Positions 1-10,265 are shown, counted from the first letter of the stretch. The stretch is DNA of 64,000 nucleotides from Pseudomonas putida (GCA_041071465.1 CP163498.1:930001-994000), one strand, 5' to 3'. The notes: generated from the letters alone by a model not told the origin. A program made the numbers and translations.

Positions 1-136
1 TGTCGCCATGCAGGCGCTGCTGGTCTTCGCGGAAGGCTTGCCAGAACTGCTTCGAGCGCTCCGCACCGCCCTCGGCATAGACACTGGCGCTGCCCAGGGC
101 AAGGGTGGCCAACAGCAGGTATTTGGTCAGGTTCAT
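1..136 (-). CDS. Small exported protein, 5' part only
   Basis: The minus strand reads from an ATG at 136 out of the left edge of the window. The first 22 residues (MNLTKYLLLATLALGSASVYA, then EGG) look like a Sec signal peptide with an AxA-like cleavage site, so the product is probably periplasmic. The visible mature part is charged and Gln-rich. A GAGG motif lies about 9 bases upstream of the ATG. It is divergent from a heavy-metal-type response regulator, and small exported proteins beside such systems are often their targets; that role is inference. The function is unknown and the C-terminus is outside the window. Confidence 0.6.
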   Translation of the reverse strand, partial: MNLTKYLLLATLALGSASVYAEGGAERSKQFWQAFREDQQRLHGD

Positions 137-204
137 CGTGGTTGCCTCGTGATAACCGATCAGACACGGCCATCCTAGCGAGGGCTAGCTAACGACAAGG
201 TGAG

Positions 205-270
205 GCGGGGATTACAGTCCTGCAATGTGGCCCTGGCAGGCAGCCAGATTACGCCAGGATTACAAATCGG
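205..270. promoter_or_regulatory. Candidate response-regulator boxes (ATTAC repeats) in divergent promoter region
   Basis: Three ATTAC motifs lie at 211-215, 248-252 and 259-263. The last two are exactly 11 bp apart, the spacing at which tandem OmpR/PhoB-family regulators bind. They sit between the exported-protein gene and the response regulator, so autoregulation is plausible. This is pattern-based only. Confidence 0.3.
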
Positions 271-375
271 TTATCTGCGCCGCAGCGCCATTTGCATGCC
301 GTAACATCCTGCAGCTTGACCCTGATGTCACTACAGGGTCGAGAATCGCCCCCCTTTCATCACACCGAGCAACCC

Positions 376-1050
376 ATGCGCCTACTGATCATCGAGGACG
401 AGCTGCGAACCGCCGACTATTTGCAACAAGGCCTGCGCGAGAACGGCTATGTGGTCGACTGCGCCCACACTGGCACCGATGGCCTGCACCTGGCCCGTCA
501 ACAGCCCTATGAGCTGGTCATTCTCGACGTCAACCTGCCTGAACTCGATGGCTGGACCGTGCTGCAACGCCTGCGCGCCGAGTCGGCAACGCGCATCATG
601 ATGCTTACCGCCCACGGCCGCCTGGCCGACCGGGTCAAAGGCCTGGACCTGGGCGCCGACGACTACCTGCTCAAACCCTTCGAGTTTCCTGAGCTGTTGG
701 CGCGCATCCGCAGCCTGCTGCGCCGCAACGACCAGCAACTGCAGCCCAGCACCCTGCGGGTCGCCGACCTGGAACTGGATCCCGGCCGCCACCGCGCTTA
801 CCGCGCCGGACAGCGCATCGACCTGACCGCCAAGGAGTTCGCCCTGCTGCACCTGCTAATGCGCCAGACAGGCGAAGTGCTGTCGCGCACGCAGATCATT
901 TCGCTGGTGTGGGACATGAACTTCGACTGCGACACCAACGTGGTCGAGGTCTCGATCCGGCGCCTGCGGGCCAAGATCGACGACCCGTTCGATAGCAAGC
1001 TGATTCACACCCTGCGTGGCGTGGGCTATGTACTTGAGGCGCGCTTTTGA
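376..1050 (+). CDS. OmpR/PhoB-family response regulator, heavy-metal (CopR/CzcR/IrlR) type
   Basis: The 224-residue protein has a receiver domain (about 1-115) with the acidic pocket E7-D8, phospho-acceptor D51, T78 and K100, followed by an OmpR-type winged helix (about 125-222) ending in the usual RGVGYVLE wing. The start is the ATG at 376, which places MRLLIIEDE at the N-terminus; an in-frame ATG at 292 would add an unrelated leader. Its stop overlaps the start of the downstream kinase, so the two are translationally coupled. Sequence type matches regulators of copper/zinc/cadmium resistance, but no metal efflux genes lie beside it here, so the signal is unproven. Confidence 0.85.
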   Translation: MRLLIIEDELRTADYLQQGLRENGYVVDCAHTGTDGLHLARQQPYELVILDVNLPELDGWTVLQRLRAESATRIMMLTAHGRLADRVKGLDLGADDYLLKPFEFPELLARIRSLLRRNDQQLQPSTLRVADLELDPGRHRAYRAGQRIDLTAKEFALLHLLMRQTGEVLSRTQIISLVWDMNFDCDTNVVEVSIRRLRAKIDDPFDSKLIHTLRGVGYVLEARF

Positions 1051-2429
1051 GAAACCCCAGCCTGTCACTGCGCCTGGGCCTGAGCGTGACACTGATGGGC
1101 GCCGCCCTGGTAATGCTGCTGGCCTGCCTGGCCGTGTTCGCCTTGGATCACGAACTGGACAGCCGCGCGCGCAAGGATCTGGCGCGCAAAATGTTGCAGG
1201 TCGAGCACAACCTGCGCGTCGACCTGCGCAGCGAAGACCTGGGCACCCGCGCCCATCCACTGCTCGACCTGGTGATGGGGCATGACAACCTGAGCCTCAG
1301 CGTGCTGGCGCTGGACGGCCGCCACCCGCACCTGCTCAGCCTCGGCCCAGCCCTGGAAGCGCGAGTCGGCGAACTGCACACCGATGCTCGCCTGGCCTTT
1401 CACGAATGGCGCGACAGCAGCGGCAACCAGATGCTCACCGTTACCCGGCAGATGCGCTTGCGCGACAACACGCCGGTCAAGGTGATGATGTCGCTCAACC
1501 GCGCCGACGACAACGCCCTGCTGCAGGCCTACCTGCACTCCACCTTGCTGGCGTTGCCGCTGCTGTTGGTCCTGATTGGTGCGGGTGCCTGGTGGCTGAT
1601 GCAACGTGGCTTGAAGCCGTTGCGGCACTTCCGGCGCATTGCCGGGCAGGTGTCCGCCCAAGACTTGCAACACCGCCTGCCCTCTACCGGCTTGCCGCAA
1701 GAGCTGGCGGAACTGGCCAGCAGCATTAACGTGATGCTCGACCGCCTGGATCAGGGTGTCAGCCAGCTGTCGCAGTTCTCTGACGATTTGGCCCATGAAC
1801 TGCGTACGCCGTTGAGCAACCTGATGGGCAAGACGCAGGTGACACTGGCCCGTGAGCGGGACAATGCGAACTATCGGGAAGTGCTGGAAGACAGCATCGA
1901 AGAGCTGACCCGGCTCAACCGCATCATCAACGACATGCTGTTTCTCGCCCAGGTCAACCAGCCGCAAGCACAAGTCGCGTTAAAACCCTTGGCGCTGGCT
2001 GACGAGACAGCGCGGGTTGTCGAGCTGTTTACTTTCAGTGCCGAGCTGAAGGCAGTTGAGCTACGCGTTCAGGGCTGGGGGACTGCACAGGGTGACCGGC
2101 TGATGTTCCAGCGAGCACTGTCAAACCTGTTGAGCAATGCCATTCGGCACAGCCCGGAAGGTGAGCCCGTCGAACTGCGTATCGAGCGTGCGGGCAACGA
2201 AGTACGGCTAGCGGTGGAGAACCGAGGGCCTGGTATTGCTGCAGAGCACCAGTCACGCTTGTTCGAGCGGTTCTACCGGGTGGGCGCGGGGCGTTCGCGG
2301 CTGGAGGGCGGGACCGGTTTAGGGTTGGCAATCGTCAAATCGATCATGCAGTTGCATGGCGGTCGGGTCGAAGTGCGCAGCAGCCCCTTGGGGCCTACCC
2401 GCTTTACCCTGGTGTTTCCTGGCGAATGA
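1047..2429 (+). CDS. Heavy-metal-type sensor histidine kinase
   Basis: This 460-residue inner-membrane kinase has a first membrane segment at about 8-32, a periplasmic loop, a second segment at about 166-187, a HAMP linker (about 188-241), a dimerisation/phosphoacceptor domain with H250 in [12 protein letters not shown], and a C-terminal ATPase domain with the N box ([10 protein letters not shown]) and glycine boxes ([11 protein letters not shown]). The start is a TTG at 1047 that overlaps the regulator's TGA stop, typical of coupled pairs; no better in-frame ATG is nearby. It belongs to the CzcS/CopS/IrlS kinase family and should phosphorylate the regulator encoded just upstream. Confidence 0.85.
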   Translation: MRNPSLSLRLGLSVTLMGAALVMLLACLAVFALDHELDSRARKDLARKMLQVEHNLRVDLRSEDLGTRAHPLLDLVMGHDNLSLSVLALDGRHPHLLSLGPALEARVGELHTDARLAFHEWRDSSGNQMLTVTRQMRLRDNTPVKVMMSLNRADDNALLQAYLHSTLLALPLLLVLIGAGAWWLMQRGLKPLRHFRRIAGQVSAQDLQHRLPSTGLPQELAELASSINVMLDRLDQGVSQLSQFSDDLAHELRTPLSNLMGKTQVTLARERDNANYREVLEDSIEELTRLNRIINDMLFLAQVNQPQAQVALKPLALADETARVVELFTFSAELKAVELRVQGWGTAQGDRLMFQRALSNLLSNAIRHSPEGEPVELRIERAGNEVRLAVENRGPGIAAEHQSRLFERFYRVGAGRSRLEGGTGLGLAIVKSIMQLHGGRVEVRSSPLGPTRFTLVFPGE

Positions 2430-2475
2430 TCAGCTGCCTGTACCTGCGACAAAGCCGGTACAGGCAACCAACAAA

Positions 2476-3216
2476 TCAGCGCGAAGCCGCTACGATCAGG
2501 GCTTTCATCTCCGCCACAGCAGCTTTGAAGCCAACGAACAAGGCATGTGCCACCAGCGCATGGCCGATGTTCAGTTCATTGATGCCTTTGATTGCCGCCA
2601 CTGCCTCGACGTTGTGGTAATGCAGCCCATGGCCAGCATTGACGATCAGCCCCTGCCCCACACCAAACGCCACACCATCGACGATACGCTTGAGCTCTTC
2701 AGCCACTTCGGTTGGGGTTTGGGCATCGGCATAACGCCCGGTGTGCAGCTCGATCGCCGGCGCGCCAACCCGACGCGAGGCCTCGATCTGCCGCTCATCG
2801 GCATCGATGAACAGCGACACCTCGGCACCGGTACGCGCCAGGCGCTCCACGGCAGCCTTGATCCGAGCTTCCTGCCCTGCCACGTCCAGGCCACCTTCGG
2901 TGGTCAGCTCCTGACGGGTTTCGGGTACCAGGCAGATGTGTGCCGGGCGAATCTTCTCGGCAAACGCCATCATCTCTTCGGTAACGCCCATCTCGAAGTT
3001 CATGCGCGTCTGCAGCACATCCTTGAGCACCACCACATCCCGCTCCTGGATGTGCCGGCGGTCTTCGCGCAGGTGCACAGTGATGCCATCGGCGCCCGCT
3101 TCCTCGGCGTCCAGGGCAGCCTTGACCGGGTCAGGGTAACGCGTGCCACGGGCCTGGCGCAGGGTCGCCACGTGGTCGATGTTTACGCCAAGAAGCATGC
3201 GGTTGCTGTGAGTCAC
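2476..3216 (-). CDS. pdxJ: Pyridoxine 5'-phosphate synthase
   Basis: PdxJ condenses 1-deoxy-D-xylulose 5-phosphate with 3-amino-2-oxopropyl phosphate to pyridoxine 5'-phosphate, the last ring-closing step of DXP-dependent vitamin B6 synthesis in the cytoplasm. The 246-residue TIM-barrel protein shows the family N-terminus [16 protein letters not shown], the HLREDRRHI segment and the C-terminal [12 protein letters not shown] motif. The start is a GTG at 3216 with an AGGAGA site 6 bases upstream; the ATG at codon 7 is an alternative. It follows recO by 43 bases and is the last gene of the lepA-lepB-rnc-era-recO-pdxJ run, the usual gammaproteobacterial order. Confidence 0.97.
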   Translation of the reverse strand: MTHSNRMLLGVNIDHVATLRQARGTRYPDPVKAALDAEEAGADGITVHLREDRRHIQERDVVVLKDVLQTRMNFEMGVTEEMMAFAEKIRPAHICLVPETRQELTTEGGLDVAGQEARIKAAVERLARTGAEVSLFIDADERQIEASRRVGAPAIELHTGRYADAQTPTEVAEELKRIVDGVAFGVGQGLIVNAGHGLHYHNVEAVAAIKGINELNIGHALVAHALFVGFKAAVAEMKALIVAASR

Positions 3217-3259
3217 GAAAGGCTCTCCTGAAGATTGAGCCCCACAGCATACGTCGTGA

Positions 3260-3943
3260 TCAGCGCTTGCGAAACAGTTCCCGGCTGACCAGCGGTTTTG
3301 CCCCCAGGTGAACCGCCAGTGCCTGGCGCATCAGGCGCTTGGCAGCCAGCAAGGCACCTGGGGCCTCCCAGTTGGCTTCGGCCAAAGCCAGCAGTTCAGT
3401 ACCACGGAACAAGCCGGGTTGTGCCAACTCGACCCGCTCCAAGCCGGCATCCACGCGCAAACGGTACAGGCCGTCGGCAGCGACAGGTTGGTCATTAACG
3501 TCCTGTTGCAAGGAAAACGCATAACCGAGCTCGTCCAGCAGCCGCCATTCGAAAGAACGCAGCAGCGGCTCCAGCGGGCGCCCGGCGCCCAAGGCCTGCA
3601 AGGTCAAGGTGTAGTGCTCGAAAAGGGTCGGGAACGGCGCCTCGGCGGGCAGCAGGCGCATCAGCAATTCGTTGAGGTACAACCCGCTGAACAGGGCATC
3701 GCCGTGCAGCCAGGCGGCGGTACCAGCGCTGTCCATACGCCCGACATTCTTCAGCTCACCACGTCCACGCAGCTCCACCTCCAGCGGCACGAACGGCCGC
3801 ACCAGGCTGCCCCCTTTGCTGCGCGCGCGGCGCAACACGGCGCGCACGCGGCCCTGGGGGGTGAAGAAGTCCACCAGCGCGCTGGTTTCCTTGTAGGCTC
3901 GGCTGTGCAGCACATAGGCTGGCTGGGGGGTGGGTTGGTCCAT
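3260..3943 (-). CDS. recO: DNA repair protein RecO
   Basis: RecO works with RecR (and RecF) to load RecA on SSB-coated single-stranded DNA and to anneal complementary strands. The 227-residue protein has the N-terminal OB fold (about 1-80; [20 protein letters not shown] is typical) and an alpha-helical C-terminal part. It lacks the Cys4 zinc motif seen in Gram-positive RecO, as is normal for Pseudomonas. The ATG at 3943 is the first start. It lies between era and pdxJ, separated from era by a REP palindrome that could uncouple their expression. Confidence 0.96.
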   Translation of the reverse strand: MDQPTPQPAYVLHSRAYKETSALVDFFTPQGRVRAVLRRARSKGGSLVRPFVPLEVELRGRGELKNVGRMDSAGTAAWLHGDALFSGLYLNELLMRLLPAEAPFPTLFEHYTLTLQALGAGRPLEPLLRSFEWRLLDELGYAFSLQQDVNDQPVAADGLYRLRVDAGLERVELAQPGLFRGTELLALAEANWEAPGALLAAKRLMRQALAVHLGAKPLVSRELFRKR

Positions 3944-3972
3944 GCACTATCTCTGGGGGGCCAGATGTAATT

Positions 3973-4043
3973 GTGGGAGCGGGCTTGCCCGCGAAAGCGC
4001 CAGTGAGTCCACTATCGCATTCGCGGGCAGGCCCGCTCCCACA
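3973..4043. repeat. REP-type inverted repeat pair between era and recO
   Basis: GTGGGAGCGGGCTTGCCCGCGAA starts at 3973 and its near-complement (TTCGCGGGCAGGCCCGCTCCCAC) ends at 4042; each arm also folds on itself. This is the common P. putida REP sequence, arranged head to head in an intergenic gap. Confidence 0.85.
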
Positions 4044-4067
4044 GGACGACCCGTGCGCTGAGGTAAC

Positions 4068-4970
4068 TTACAGGTCGCCGTAGCCCAGAGAACGCAGGGC
4101 GCGCTCGTCGTCGGACCAGCCGCCTTTCACCTTGACCCACAGGTTGAGCATGACCTTGGAGTCGAACAGCACCTCCATGTCCTTGCGCGCCTCAGAGCCG
4201 ATACGCTTGATACGCTCGCCCTTGTCGCCAATGATGATTTTCTTCTGGCCGTCGCGTTCAACCAGGATCAGCGCGTGAATGTGCAGCACATGGCCCTGCT
4301 GCTTGAACTCCTCGATCTCCACGGTGATCTGGTAAGGCAGCTCCGCACCCAACTGGCGCATGATTTTCTCGCGCACCAGCTCGGCAGCCAGGAAGCGGCT
4401 GCTGCGGTCGGTGATCTGGTCTTCCGGGAAGAAGTGATCGTTCTCGGGGAGGTGCTTGGCGATCTGTGCTTCCAGCGCGTCGAGGTTGTGCCCCTGCTGC
4501 GCGGAAATCGGCATGACTTCGGCGTTCGGCAGTTGCTCCTGCAGCCACTGCAGGTGCGGGATCAACTCGGCCTTCTCTTCCATGCGGTCGGTCTTGTTGA
4601 CCGCAATGATCAACGGGCCGGTCACGTACTGCACACGCTCCAGCACCAGTTGATCCTCGTCGGTCCACTTGGTGCGGTCGACCACGAAGATCACCACGTC
4701 GACGTCCTTCAGGGCCGCCGAGGCGTTGCGGTTCATGTAGCGGTTCAAGGCCTTGTCGTTGGCCTTGTGCATACCAGGGGTATCAACGTAGATCGCCTGT
4801 ACATCACCCTCGGTCTTGATGCCGAGCATGTTGTGGCGGGTGGTCTGCGGCTTGCGCGAAGTGATCGCGAGCTTCTGGCCCAGGATGTGGTTGAGCAGGG
4901 TCGACTTGCCCACGTTGGGGCGGCCGACAATGGCCACGTAGCCGCAGCGAGTCGGGTTGTTATCAGTCAT
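4068..4970 (-). CDS. era: GTPase Era
   Basis: Era is an essential GTPase that binds the 3' end of 16S rRNA and helps mature the 30S subunit. The 300-residue product has the G1 loop GRPNVGKS at 16-23, DTPG near 64, NKTD near 126, and a C-terminal KH domain with the [13 protein letters not shown] loop. The start is taken as the ATG at 4970, which overlaps the end of rnc in an ATGACTGA junction; an ATG two codons earlier (4976) is possible. The coupling to rnc matches the conserved rnc-era arrangement, since both act in rRNA processing. Confidence 0.97.
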
Positions 4971-5651
4971 TGCCATTCTCCACGCCCAGGGCGATCAGTG
5001 CAGACGCGGCGGCGACTTGCTCGGCGATACGCCGGCTAACGCCCTGACCACGGCTCTTGTTGTTCAGCAGTACCACTTCGCATTCGACGAAGAAGGTGCG
5101 GCAGTGCGGTTCACCCTGGATATCCACTACTTCGTAACGCGGCAGCTCACAGCTGCGCGACTGCAGGAACTCTTGCAGGCGGGTTTTCGGGTCCTTGTTG
5201 GTGTCGACCAGGGTCAGGCCCTCGAACTCGTCGGCCAGCCAGGCCAGGACGCGTTCCCGGGCAGTGTCCATGTCAGCGTCCAGGTAGATGGCACCAATCA
5301 GTGCCTCCAGGGCGTCGGCCAGGATCGACTCGCGACGGAAACCGCCACTTTTGAGCTCACCCGAACCCAGGCGCAGGTATTCGCCCAGGTCGAAACCACG
5401 GGCCAGGCGGGCCAGGGTCTCGCCCTTGACCAAGCGCGCGCGCAGGCGCGAAAGCTGGCCTTCGCGGGCCTGCGGAAGCGCTCGAACAGCGCTTCGCCGG
5501 CGACGAAGTTGAGAATGGCATCGCCGAGAAACTCCAGGCGCTCATTGTTGCGCCCGGCGTAACTGCGATGGGTCAGCGCCAGGAGCATCTGGTCCTGGTT
5601 CTTGAAGGTGTAACCGAGCTTTCGCTCCAGACGGGCAAGGGAAGCACTCAT
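4963..5651 (-). pseudogene. rnc: Ribonuclease III, frameshifted as sequenced
   Basis: RNase III cleaves double-stranded RNA, including the 30S rRNA precursor. The N-terminal part (from ATG 5651) carries the signature [14 protein letters not shown] with E40 and D44; the rest, in another frame, carries [18 protein letters not shown] (second acidic pair) and the C-terminal dsRNA-binding domain. The frames meet near 5474-5475: adding one G there on the plus strand (TGCGGGAA instead of TGCGGAA) restores [15 protein letters not shown] and a 229-residue protein of normal length. As written, translation goes out of frame after residue 59. All catalytic residues are intact on either side, so a sequencing error is more likely than decay. 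It is coupled to era downstream. Confidence 0.9.
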
Positions 5652-5781
5652 GCGGCCACCCGTTGGTTGTTCAACGCGTTGTTCAAATCAACATCCTGAA
5701 AGACTGTTTGGCTGTGGTGCGCCGCGCGATGTGCGGCGAATCTCCCGATCCCTGAGAACACAGCCTATGTCAGAAATGCAT

Positions 5782-5808
5782 TCGGCGCTGTCTGCTGGAC
5801 AGCGCCGA
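5782..5808 (-). promoter_or_regulatory. 11-bp-stem hairpin in the lepB-rnc gap
   Basis: TCGGCGCTGTC and GACAGCGCCGA form a perfect 11-bp stem with a 5-base loop, 130 bases upstream of rnc and just after the lepB stop. No strong U tract follows, so it may be a weak terminator or attenuator. In E. coli the rnc leader contains a hairpin cut by RNase III itself; this one is placed to do the same, but that is inference. Confidence 0.5.
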
Positions 5809-5814
5809 TGGGTA

Positions 5815-6669
5815 TCAATGGATCAGACCGACCCGCGACAGGTTGGGCAGATGGCTGAGTTTGGGCTCTGGCCAGCTCATCCACACCGCGAAGGCCTTGC
5901 CGACAATGTTCCTGTCCGGAACCATGCCGTGCAGTTCCTTGGGAATGTTCGGGTCATCCCAGAAACGGCTGTCGTTGGAGTTGTCGCGGTTGTCGCCCAT
6001 CATGAAGTAATGGCCTGCCGGCACGGTCCACTGCTGGTCCGGTGGCATGCGATAACGGCTCATCTCCTTGCGGATCAGGTGTTCGGCCTCGCCGAGCTTT
6101 TCCTTGTACAGCTGCGCGCTGCCCAAGGTGCCCGGTTCGCTGCCCACCAGTTGTTCGGCAATCGGCTGGCCGTTGACGAACAACCGCTTGTCGTTGGTGT
6201 AGCGGACCACGTCGCCCGGCAGGCCTACTACACGCTTGATGTAGTTGACGTTCGGGTCGCTCGGGTAACGGAACACCATCACATCACCGCGTTGCGGATC
6301 ACCGACCTCGATGACCTTCTTGTCGATCACCGGCAGACGAATGCCGTACGAGAACTTGTTCACCAGGATGAAGTCGCCCACTTCCAGCGTTGGTTTCATC
6401 GAACCCGACGGGATCTGGAACGGCTCGACCAGGAACGAACGCAGCACCAGCACGATGAACAGCACCGGGAAGAACGACTTGCCGTACTCGACCAGCAACG
6501 GCTCCTTGTTCAGGCGTTCGACCACCGCCATCTCGGGCTGGCTGACGCTGCCCTGATAGTTGGCGATTGCCGCACGCCGGCGCGGGGCCAGGAACAGCAG
6601 GTCGATCAAGCCCAGCAGACCGCAGACGAAGACGGCGATGACTAGCAACAGCGGGAAATTTAGCGACAT
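5815..6669 (-). CDS. lepB: Signal peptidase I
   Basis: LepB removes signal peptides from exported proteins at the outer face of the inner membrane. The 284-residue protein has two N-terminal membrane segments (about 4-28 and 65-82), the catalytic Ser90 in QIPSGSMKPTL, the general base Lys145 in VNYIKRVVG, and the box E motif MMGDNRDNSNDSR. The ATG at 6669 follows the lepA stop by 5 bases, so the two are probably one operon. In P. aeruginosa a small DUF4845 gene sits between lepB and rnc; here that gap is only 163 bases and holds no such gene. Confidence 0.97.
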   Translation of the reverse strand: MSLNFPLLLVIAVFVCGLLGLIDLLFLAPRRRAAIANYQGSVSQPEMAVVERLNKEPLLVEYGKSFFPVLFIVLVLRSFLVEPFQIPSGSMKPTLEVGDFILVNKFSYGIRLPVIDKKVIEVGDPQRGDVMVFRYPSDPNVNYIKRVVGLPGDVVRYTNDKRLFVNGQPIAEQLVGSEPGTLGSAQLYKEKLGEAEHLIRKEMSRYRMPPDQQWTVPAGHYFMMGDNRDNSNDSRFWDDPNIPKELHGMVPDRNIVGKAFAVWMSWPEPKLSHLPNLSRVGLIH

Positions 6670-6674
6670 AGGAC

Positions 6675-8474
6675 CTAGCTATCCAACCTGAGCACGGCGA
6701 GGAAGGCTTCTTGTGGAATCTCCACGTTGCCCACCTGTTTCATGCGTTTCTTACCGGCCTTCTGCTTCTCCAGCAGTTTCTTCTTACGGCTGACGTCACC
6801 GCCGTAGCACTTGGCCAGTACGTTCTTTCTGAGCGCCTTGACGGTTGTCCGCGCAATGATCTGGCCGCCAATGGCTGCCTGGATCGCCACGTCGAACATC
6901 TGCCGAGGGATCAGTTCCTTCATCTTCTCGGTCAACGCTCGGCCTTTGTAGGCCGCGTTGTCACGGTGCACGATCAATGCCAAGGCATCGACCTTGTCGC
7001 CGTTGATCAGTACGTCCAGCTTGACCAGGTTGGCCGACTGGTAGCGATCGAAATGATAGTCCAGCGAAGCATAGCCGCGGCTGGTGGACTTGAGACGGTC
7101 GAAGAAGTCGAGCACCACTTCGTTCATCGGCATGTCGTAACGCACCTGCACCTGGCTGCCGAGGAACTGCATGTCGCGCTGAACGCCACGCTTCTCGATG
7201 CACAGGGTGATGACGTTGCCCAGGTGCTCCTGCGGCACCAGGATGGTCGCGGTGACGATCGGCTCGCGGAAGTCGGTGACGGACGAGACATCCGGCAGCT
7301 TCGACGGGTTGTCGACGACGATGGTTTCGCCGGTCTTGAGCTCGAGCTCGTAGATCACGCTCGGCGCCGTGGTGATCAGGTCCAGGTCGTATTCGCGCTC
7401 CAGGCGCTCCTGGATGATCTCCATGTGCAGCATGCCCAGGAAGCCGCAACGGAAGCCGAAGCCCAGTGCGTCGGAGCTTTCCGGCATGTACTGCAAGGAC
7501 GAGTCGTTCAGGGTCAGCTTCTGCAGTGCATCGCGGAAGTCCTCGAAGTCGTCGGAGCTGACCGGGAACAGGCCGGCATAAACCTGTGGCTGGATTTTCT
7601 TGAAACCAGCCAGCACTTCGACCTCAGGGGTCGACGACAGGGTCAGGGTGTCACCCACCGGCGCACCATGAATGTCCTTGATGCTGGCGATGATGAAGCC
7701 CACTTCACCGGCTTTCAGATCTGCGGTCTGGGTGTGTTTCGGGGTGAATACACCGACGCTGTCGACCAGGTGCACCTTGCCGGTGGACTTGACCAGAATC
7801 TTGTCGCCTTTCTTTACACGGCCATGGCGCACGCGCACCAGCGAGACCACGCCCAGGTAGTTGTCGAACCAGGAGTCGATGATCAGCGCTTGCAGCGGTG
7901 CATCGATTTCGCCTTCCGGCGCTGGGATGGTGTGCACCAGGCGCTCGAGCACCTCGTCCACGCCCATGCCGCTCTTGGCGCTGCAGGCCACGGCGTCGGT
8001 AGCGTCGATACCGATGATCTTCTCGATCTCGTCCTTGACGCGGTCCGGGTCGGCCTGGGGCAGGTCCATCTTGTTCAGGACCGGCATGACTTCCAGGCCC
8101 TGCTCGATGGCGGTGTAGCAGTTGGCCACGGACTGGGCTTCAACGCCCTGGCCAGCATCGACCACCAGCAGTGCACCTTCACAGGCCGCCAGCGAGCGCG
8201 AGACTTCGTAGGTGAAGTCGACGTGACCGGGGGTGTCGATGAAGTTCAGCTGGTAGGTTTTGCCGTCCTGCGCCTTGTAGTGAAGCGTGACGCTGTGGGC
8301 CTTGATGGTGATACCGCGCTCACGCTCCAGGTCCATGGAATCGAGCACCTGGGCTTCCATTTCGCGTGCCGACAGGCCACCGCACATCTGGATGAAACGG
8401 TCGGCCAGCGTCGACTTGCCATGGTCGATGTGGGCGATGATGGAGAAATTGCGGATATGACTCAAATCACTCAC
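6675..8474 (-). CDS. lepA: Elongation factor 4 (LepA)
   Basis: LepA is a ribosome-associated translational GTPase implicated in 30S assembly/initiation and in back-translocation under ionic stress. The 599-residue length is standard. The G1 motif is in [13 protein letters not shown] near the N-terminus, with DTPGHVD and NKMDLP following, and the LepA-specific C-terminal domain ends in [17 protein letters not shown]. The start is a GTG at 8474; homologues begin at the same place ([15 protein letters not shown]). It is the promoter-proximal gene of lepA-lepB, followed by rnc-era. Confidence 0.97.
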   Translation of the reverse strand: MSDLSHIRNFSIIAHIDHGKSTLADRFIQMCGGLSAREMEAQVLDSMDLERERGITIKAHSVTLHYKAQDGKTYQLNFIDTPGHVDFTYEVSRSLAACEGALLVVDAGQGVEAQSVANCYTAIEQGLEVMPVLNKMDLPQADPDRVKDEIEKIIGIDATDAVACSAKSGMGVDEVLERLVHTIPAPEGEIDAPLQALIIDSWFDNYLGVVSLVRVRHGRVKKGDKILVKSTGKVHLVDSVGVFTPKHTQTADLKAGEVGFIIASIKDIHGAPVGDTLTLSSTPEVEVLAGFKKIQPQVYAGLFPVSSDDFEDFRDALQKLTLNDSSLQYMPESSDALGFGFRCGFLGMLHMEIIQERLEREYDLDLITTAPSVIYELELKTGETIVVDNPSKLPDVSSVTDFREPIVTATILVPQEHLGNVITLCIEKRGVQRDMQFLGSQVQVRYDMPMNEVVLDFFDRLKSTSRGYASLDYHFDRYQSANLVKLDVLINGDKVDALALIVHRDNAAYKGRALTEKMKELIPRQMFDVAIQAAIGGQIIARTTVKALRKNVLAKCYGGDVSRKKKLLEKQKAGKKRMKQVGNVEIPQEAFLAVLRLDS

Positions 8475-8611
8475 AGGTCAACACTCGAAAAGGCTGCGAG
8501 CCGGACGCCCGCCGAAAAATAGCCGGGAATTGTACCTTAAGCTGCTGGGATATGGGAGATTCCTCTGTCCGACTGTACACAGCAATCACCCCCGCAATTG
8601 TGAAGATTCAT

Positions 8612-8641
8612 GAAAAAGGGCAGCCGAAGCTGCCCTTTTCG
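8612..8641 (-). terminator. Rho-independent terminator after mucD
   Basis: On the minus strand AAAAGGGCAGC-TTC-GGCTGCCCTTTTT forms a GC-rich stem with a GCTTCGGC loop and a T run, 15 bases after the mucD stop. The A-rich other side makes it usable from both strands. Confidence 0.85.
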
Positions 8642-8655
8642 CCTTGCGAAACCGC

Positions 8656-10089
8656 TTATTCAGCAAGCTTGAAGGTGATGAAGCTGGCGCGCCCCTGACG
8701 CAGGACGCGCATCGATACCGAACGGTTCTTCGGCAGCTCCTTGGCGATTTCGGTGAATTCCTTGGCCGAACCGATGGCCTGGTTGTTCAGGTGGCTGATG
8801 ACATCACCCGGGCGCAGGCCAATCATGGCTGCGGGGCCATCCTGCACTTCCTTGATGACCACGCCTCCCTTGAGTTCCAGGGATTTCTTCTGCTCGGCGG
8901 TCAGGTCGGCCACCGATACGCCCAGGCGGTTGCTGCTGCGCTCGGCGCTGCCTTCGGCGCCAGTGCCAATGTCGACATCGTCGTCCGGCAGTGCGCCCAC
9001 GCTGATGTCCAGGTTCTGACGCTTGCCGTTGCGGATGATTTCCAGCTTGGCCTTCTCGCCATCCTTGAGGCCGCCAACCAGGTGCGGCAGGTCGGCCGAC
9101 ATGACGATAGGCTGGCCGTTCATGCTGAGGATCACGTCACCCACCTGCAGGCCGCCCTTGGCAGCCGGGCCGTTTTCCAATACCTGGGCCACCAGGGCAC
9201 CCGCAGGCTTGTCCAGGCCGAAGGATTCAGCCAGGTCCTTGTTGACCTCCTGAATCACTACACCCAGCCAGCCACGGCTGACCTTGCCGTCTTTTTTCAG
9301 CTGGTTGGAGACATCGATCGCCACATCGATCGGGATGGCGAACGACAAGCCCATGAAACCGCCAGAACGGGTGAAGATCTGCGAGTTGATACCCACCACT
9401 TCGCCCTTCATGTTGAACAGCGGACCACCGGAGTTACCCGGGTTGATGGCCACGTCGGTCTGGATGAACGGTACGTAGGTGTCATTGGGCAGGGTCCGGC
9501 CCTTGGCGCTGACGATACCTTTGGTCACCGAATGGTCGAAGCCGAACGGCGAACCGATGGCCAGTACCCACTCACCCACCTTGAGCTTCTCGGAATCACC
9601 CAGCTTCACGATCGGCAGGTTCTTGCCCTCGACCTTCAGCAGGGCCACGTCGGTACGCGGGTCGGTGCCGACCAATTTGGCCTGCAGCTCGCTGCGGTCC
9701 GACAGGCGGACGATGATCTCGTCGGCGTCGGCGACCACGTGGTTGTTGGTGAGCACGTAGCCATCACTGGAAATGATGAAGCCCGAGCCCAGCGACTGCG
9801 CCTCGCGCTGGCGGTCACCGCGTGGCGAGCGCGGTTGTTGCGGCATGTTGCGTTCGAAGAACTCGCGGAACATCGGCGGCAGGCCTTCCAGGTCCGGCAT
9901 CTGCCCTGCAGCGATGCGGCGATCCGGCAGCTTCTGCTTGGTACTGATGTTGACCACCGCCGGCGAGGCCTGCTCGACCAGGGTGGTGAAGTCCGGCAGG
10001 GCTTCCTCGGCCTGGGCGGTGAGCACCTGGCCGAGCATGAGCACGGCGGCGAACATCGTTAGGTAGGATTTCAAGCGTGGTATTGACAT
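8656..10089 (-). CDS. mucD: Periplasmic serine endoprotease MucD (DegP/HtrA family)
   Basis: MucD is an HtrA-type protease/chaperone that degrades misfolded envelope proteins and dampens AlgU activation. The 477-residue precursor has a signal peptide (about 1-27, cut after TAQA), a trypsin-like domain with catalytic H117 (NNHVVAD), D147 (RTDVALL) and S220 (NPGNSGGPL), and two PDZ domains (about 270-360 and 385-470). The ATG at 10089 is the first start. It is the distal gene of the algU-mucA-mucB-mucD cluster; mucC, present in P. aeruginosa, is absent here. Confidence 0.95.
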   Translation of the reverse strand: MSIPRLKSYLTMFAAVLMLGQVLTAQAEEALPDFTTLVEQASPAVVNISTKQKLPDRRIAAGQMPDLEGLPPMFREFFERNMPQQPRSPRGDRQREAQSLGSGFIISSDGYVLTNNHVVADADEIIVRLSDRSELQAKLVGTDPRTDVALLKVEGKNLPIVKLGDSEKLKVGEWVLAIGSPFGFDHSVTKGIVSAKGRTLPNDTYVPFIQTDVAINPGNSGGPLFNMKGEVVGINSQIFTRSGGFMGLSFAIPIDVAIDVSNQLKKDGKVSRGWLGVVIQEVNKDLAESFGLDKPAGALVAQVLENGPAAKGGLQVGDVILSMNGQPIVMSADLPHLVGGLKDGEKAKLEIIRNGKRQNLDISVGALPDDDVDIGTGAEGSAERSSNRLGVSVADLTAEQKKSLELKGGVVIKEVQDGPAAMIGLRPGDVISHLNNQAIGSAKEFTEIAKELPKNRSVSMRVLRQGRASFITFKLAE

Positions 10090-10144
10090 ACGGCTCCCGT
10101 CACAACGAGCGGTAGTTTAGAAAGACCCCTGCACAAAGCAGGAA

Positions 10145-10170
10145 AGGCCAGGCTCCAAGAAGCCTGACCT
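10145..10170 (-). terminator. Hairpin between mucB and mucD, possible attenuator
   Basis: Arms AGGCCAGGCT and AGCCTGACCT pair over 10 bp (one G-U in the minus-strand RNA) around a 6-base loop. The following sequence is only moderately T-rich, so it probably attenuates rather than fully stops transcription into mucD. Confidence 0.45.
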
Positions 10171-10265
10171 ATAGAAAATTTGCCGAAGGATTGCAAATGA
10201 CAATGCTTTAATTTCATTTCAGCCGTATGTCCACCTGCCTTGGCATGGCCCGCAAAAGCACGCCA

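Noticed and set aside
5650..6645. 331-codon plus-strand frame across the rnc-lepB gap and lepB
   Set aside because: It is the complement of lepB, whose catalytic Ser and Lys motifs are clear.
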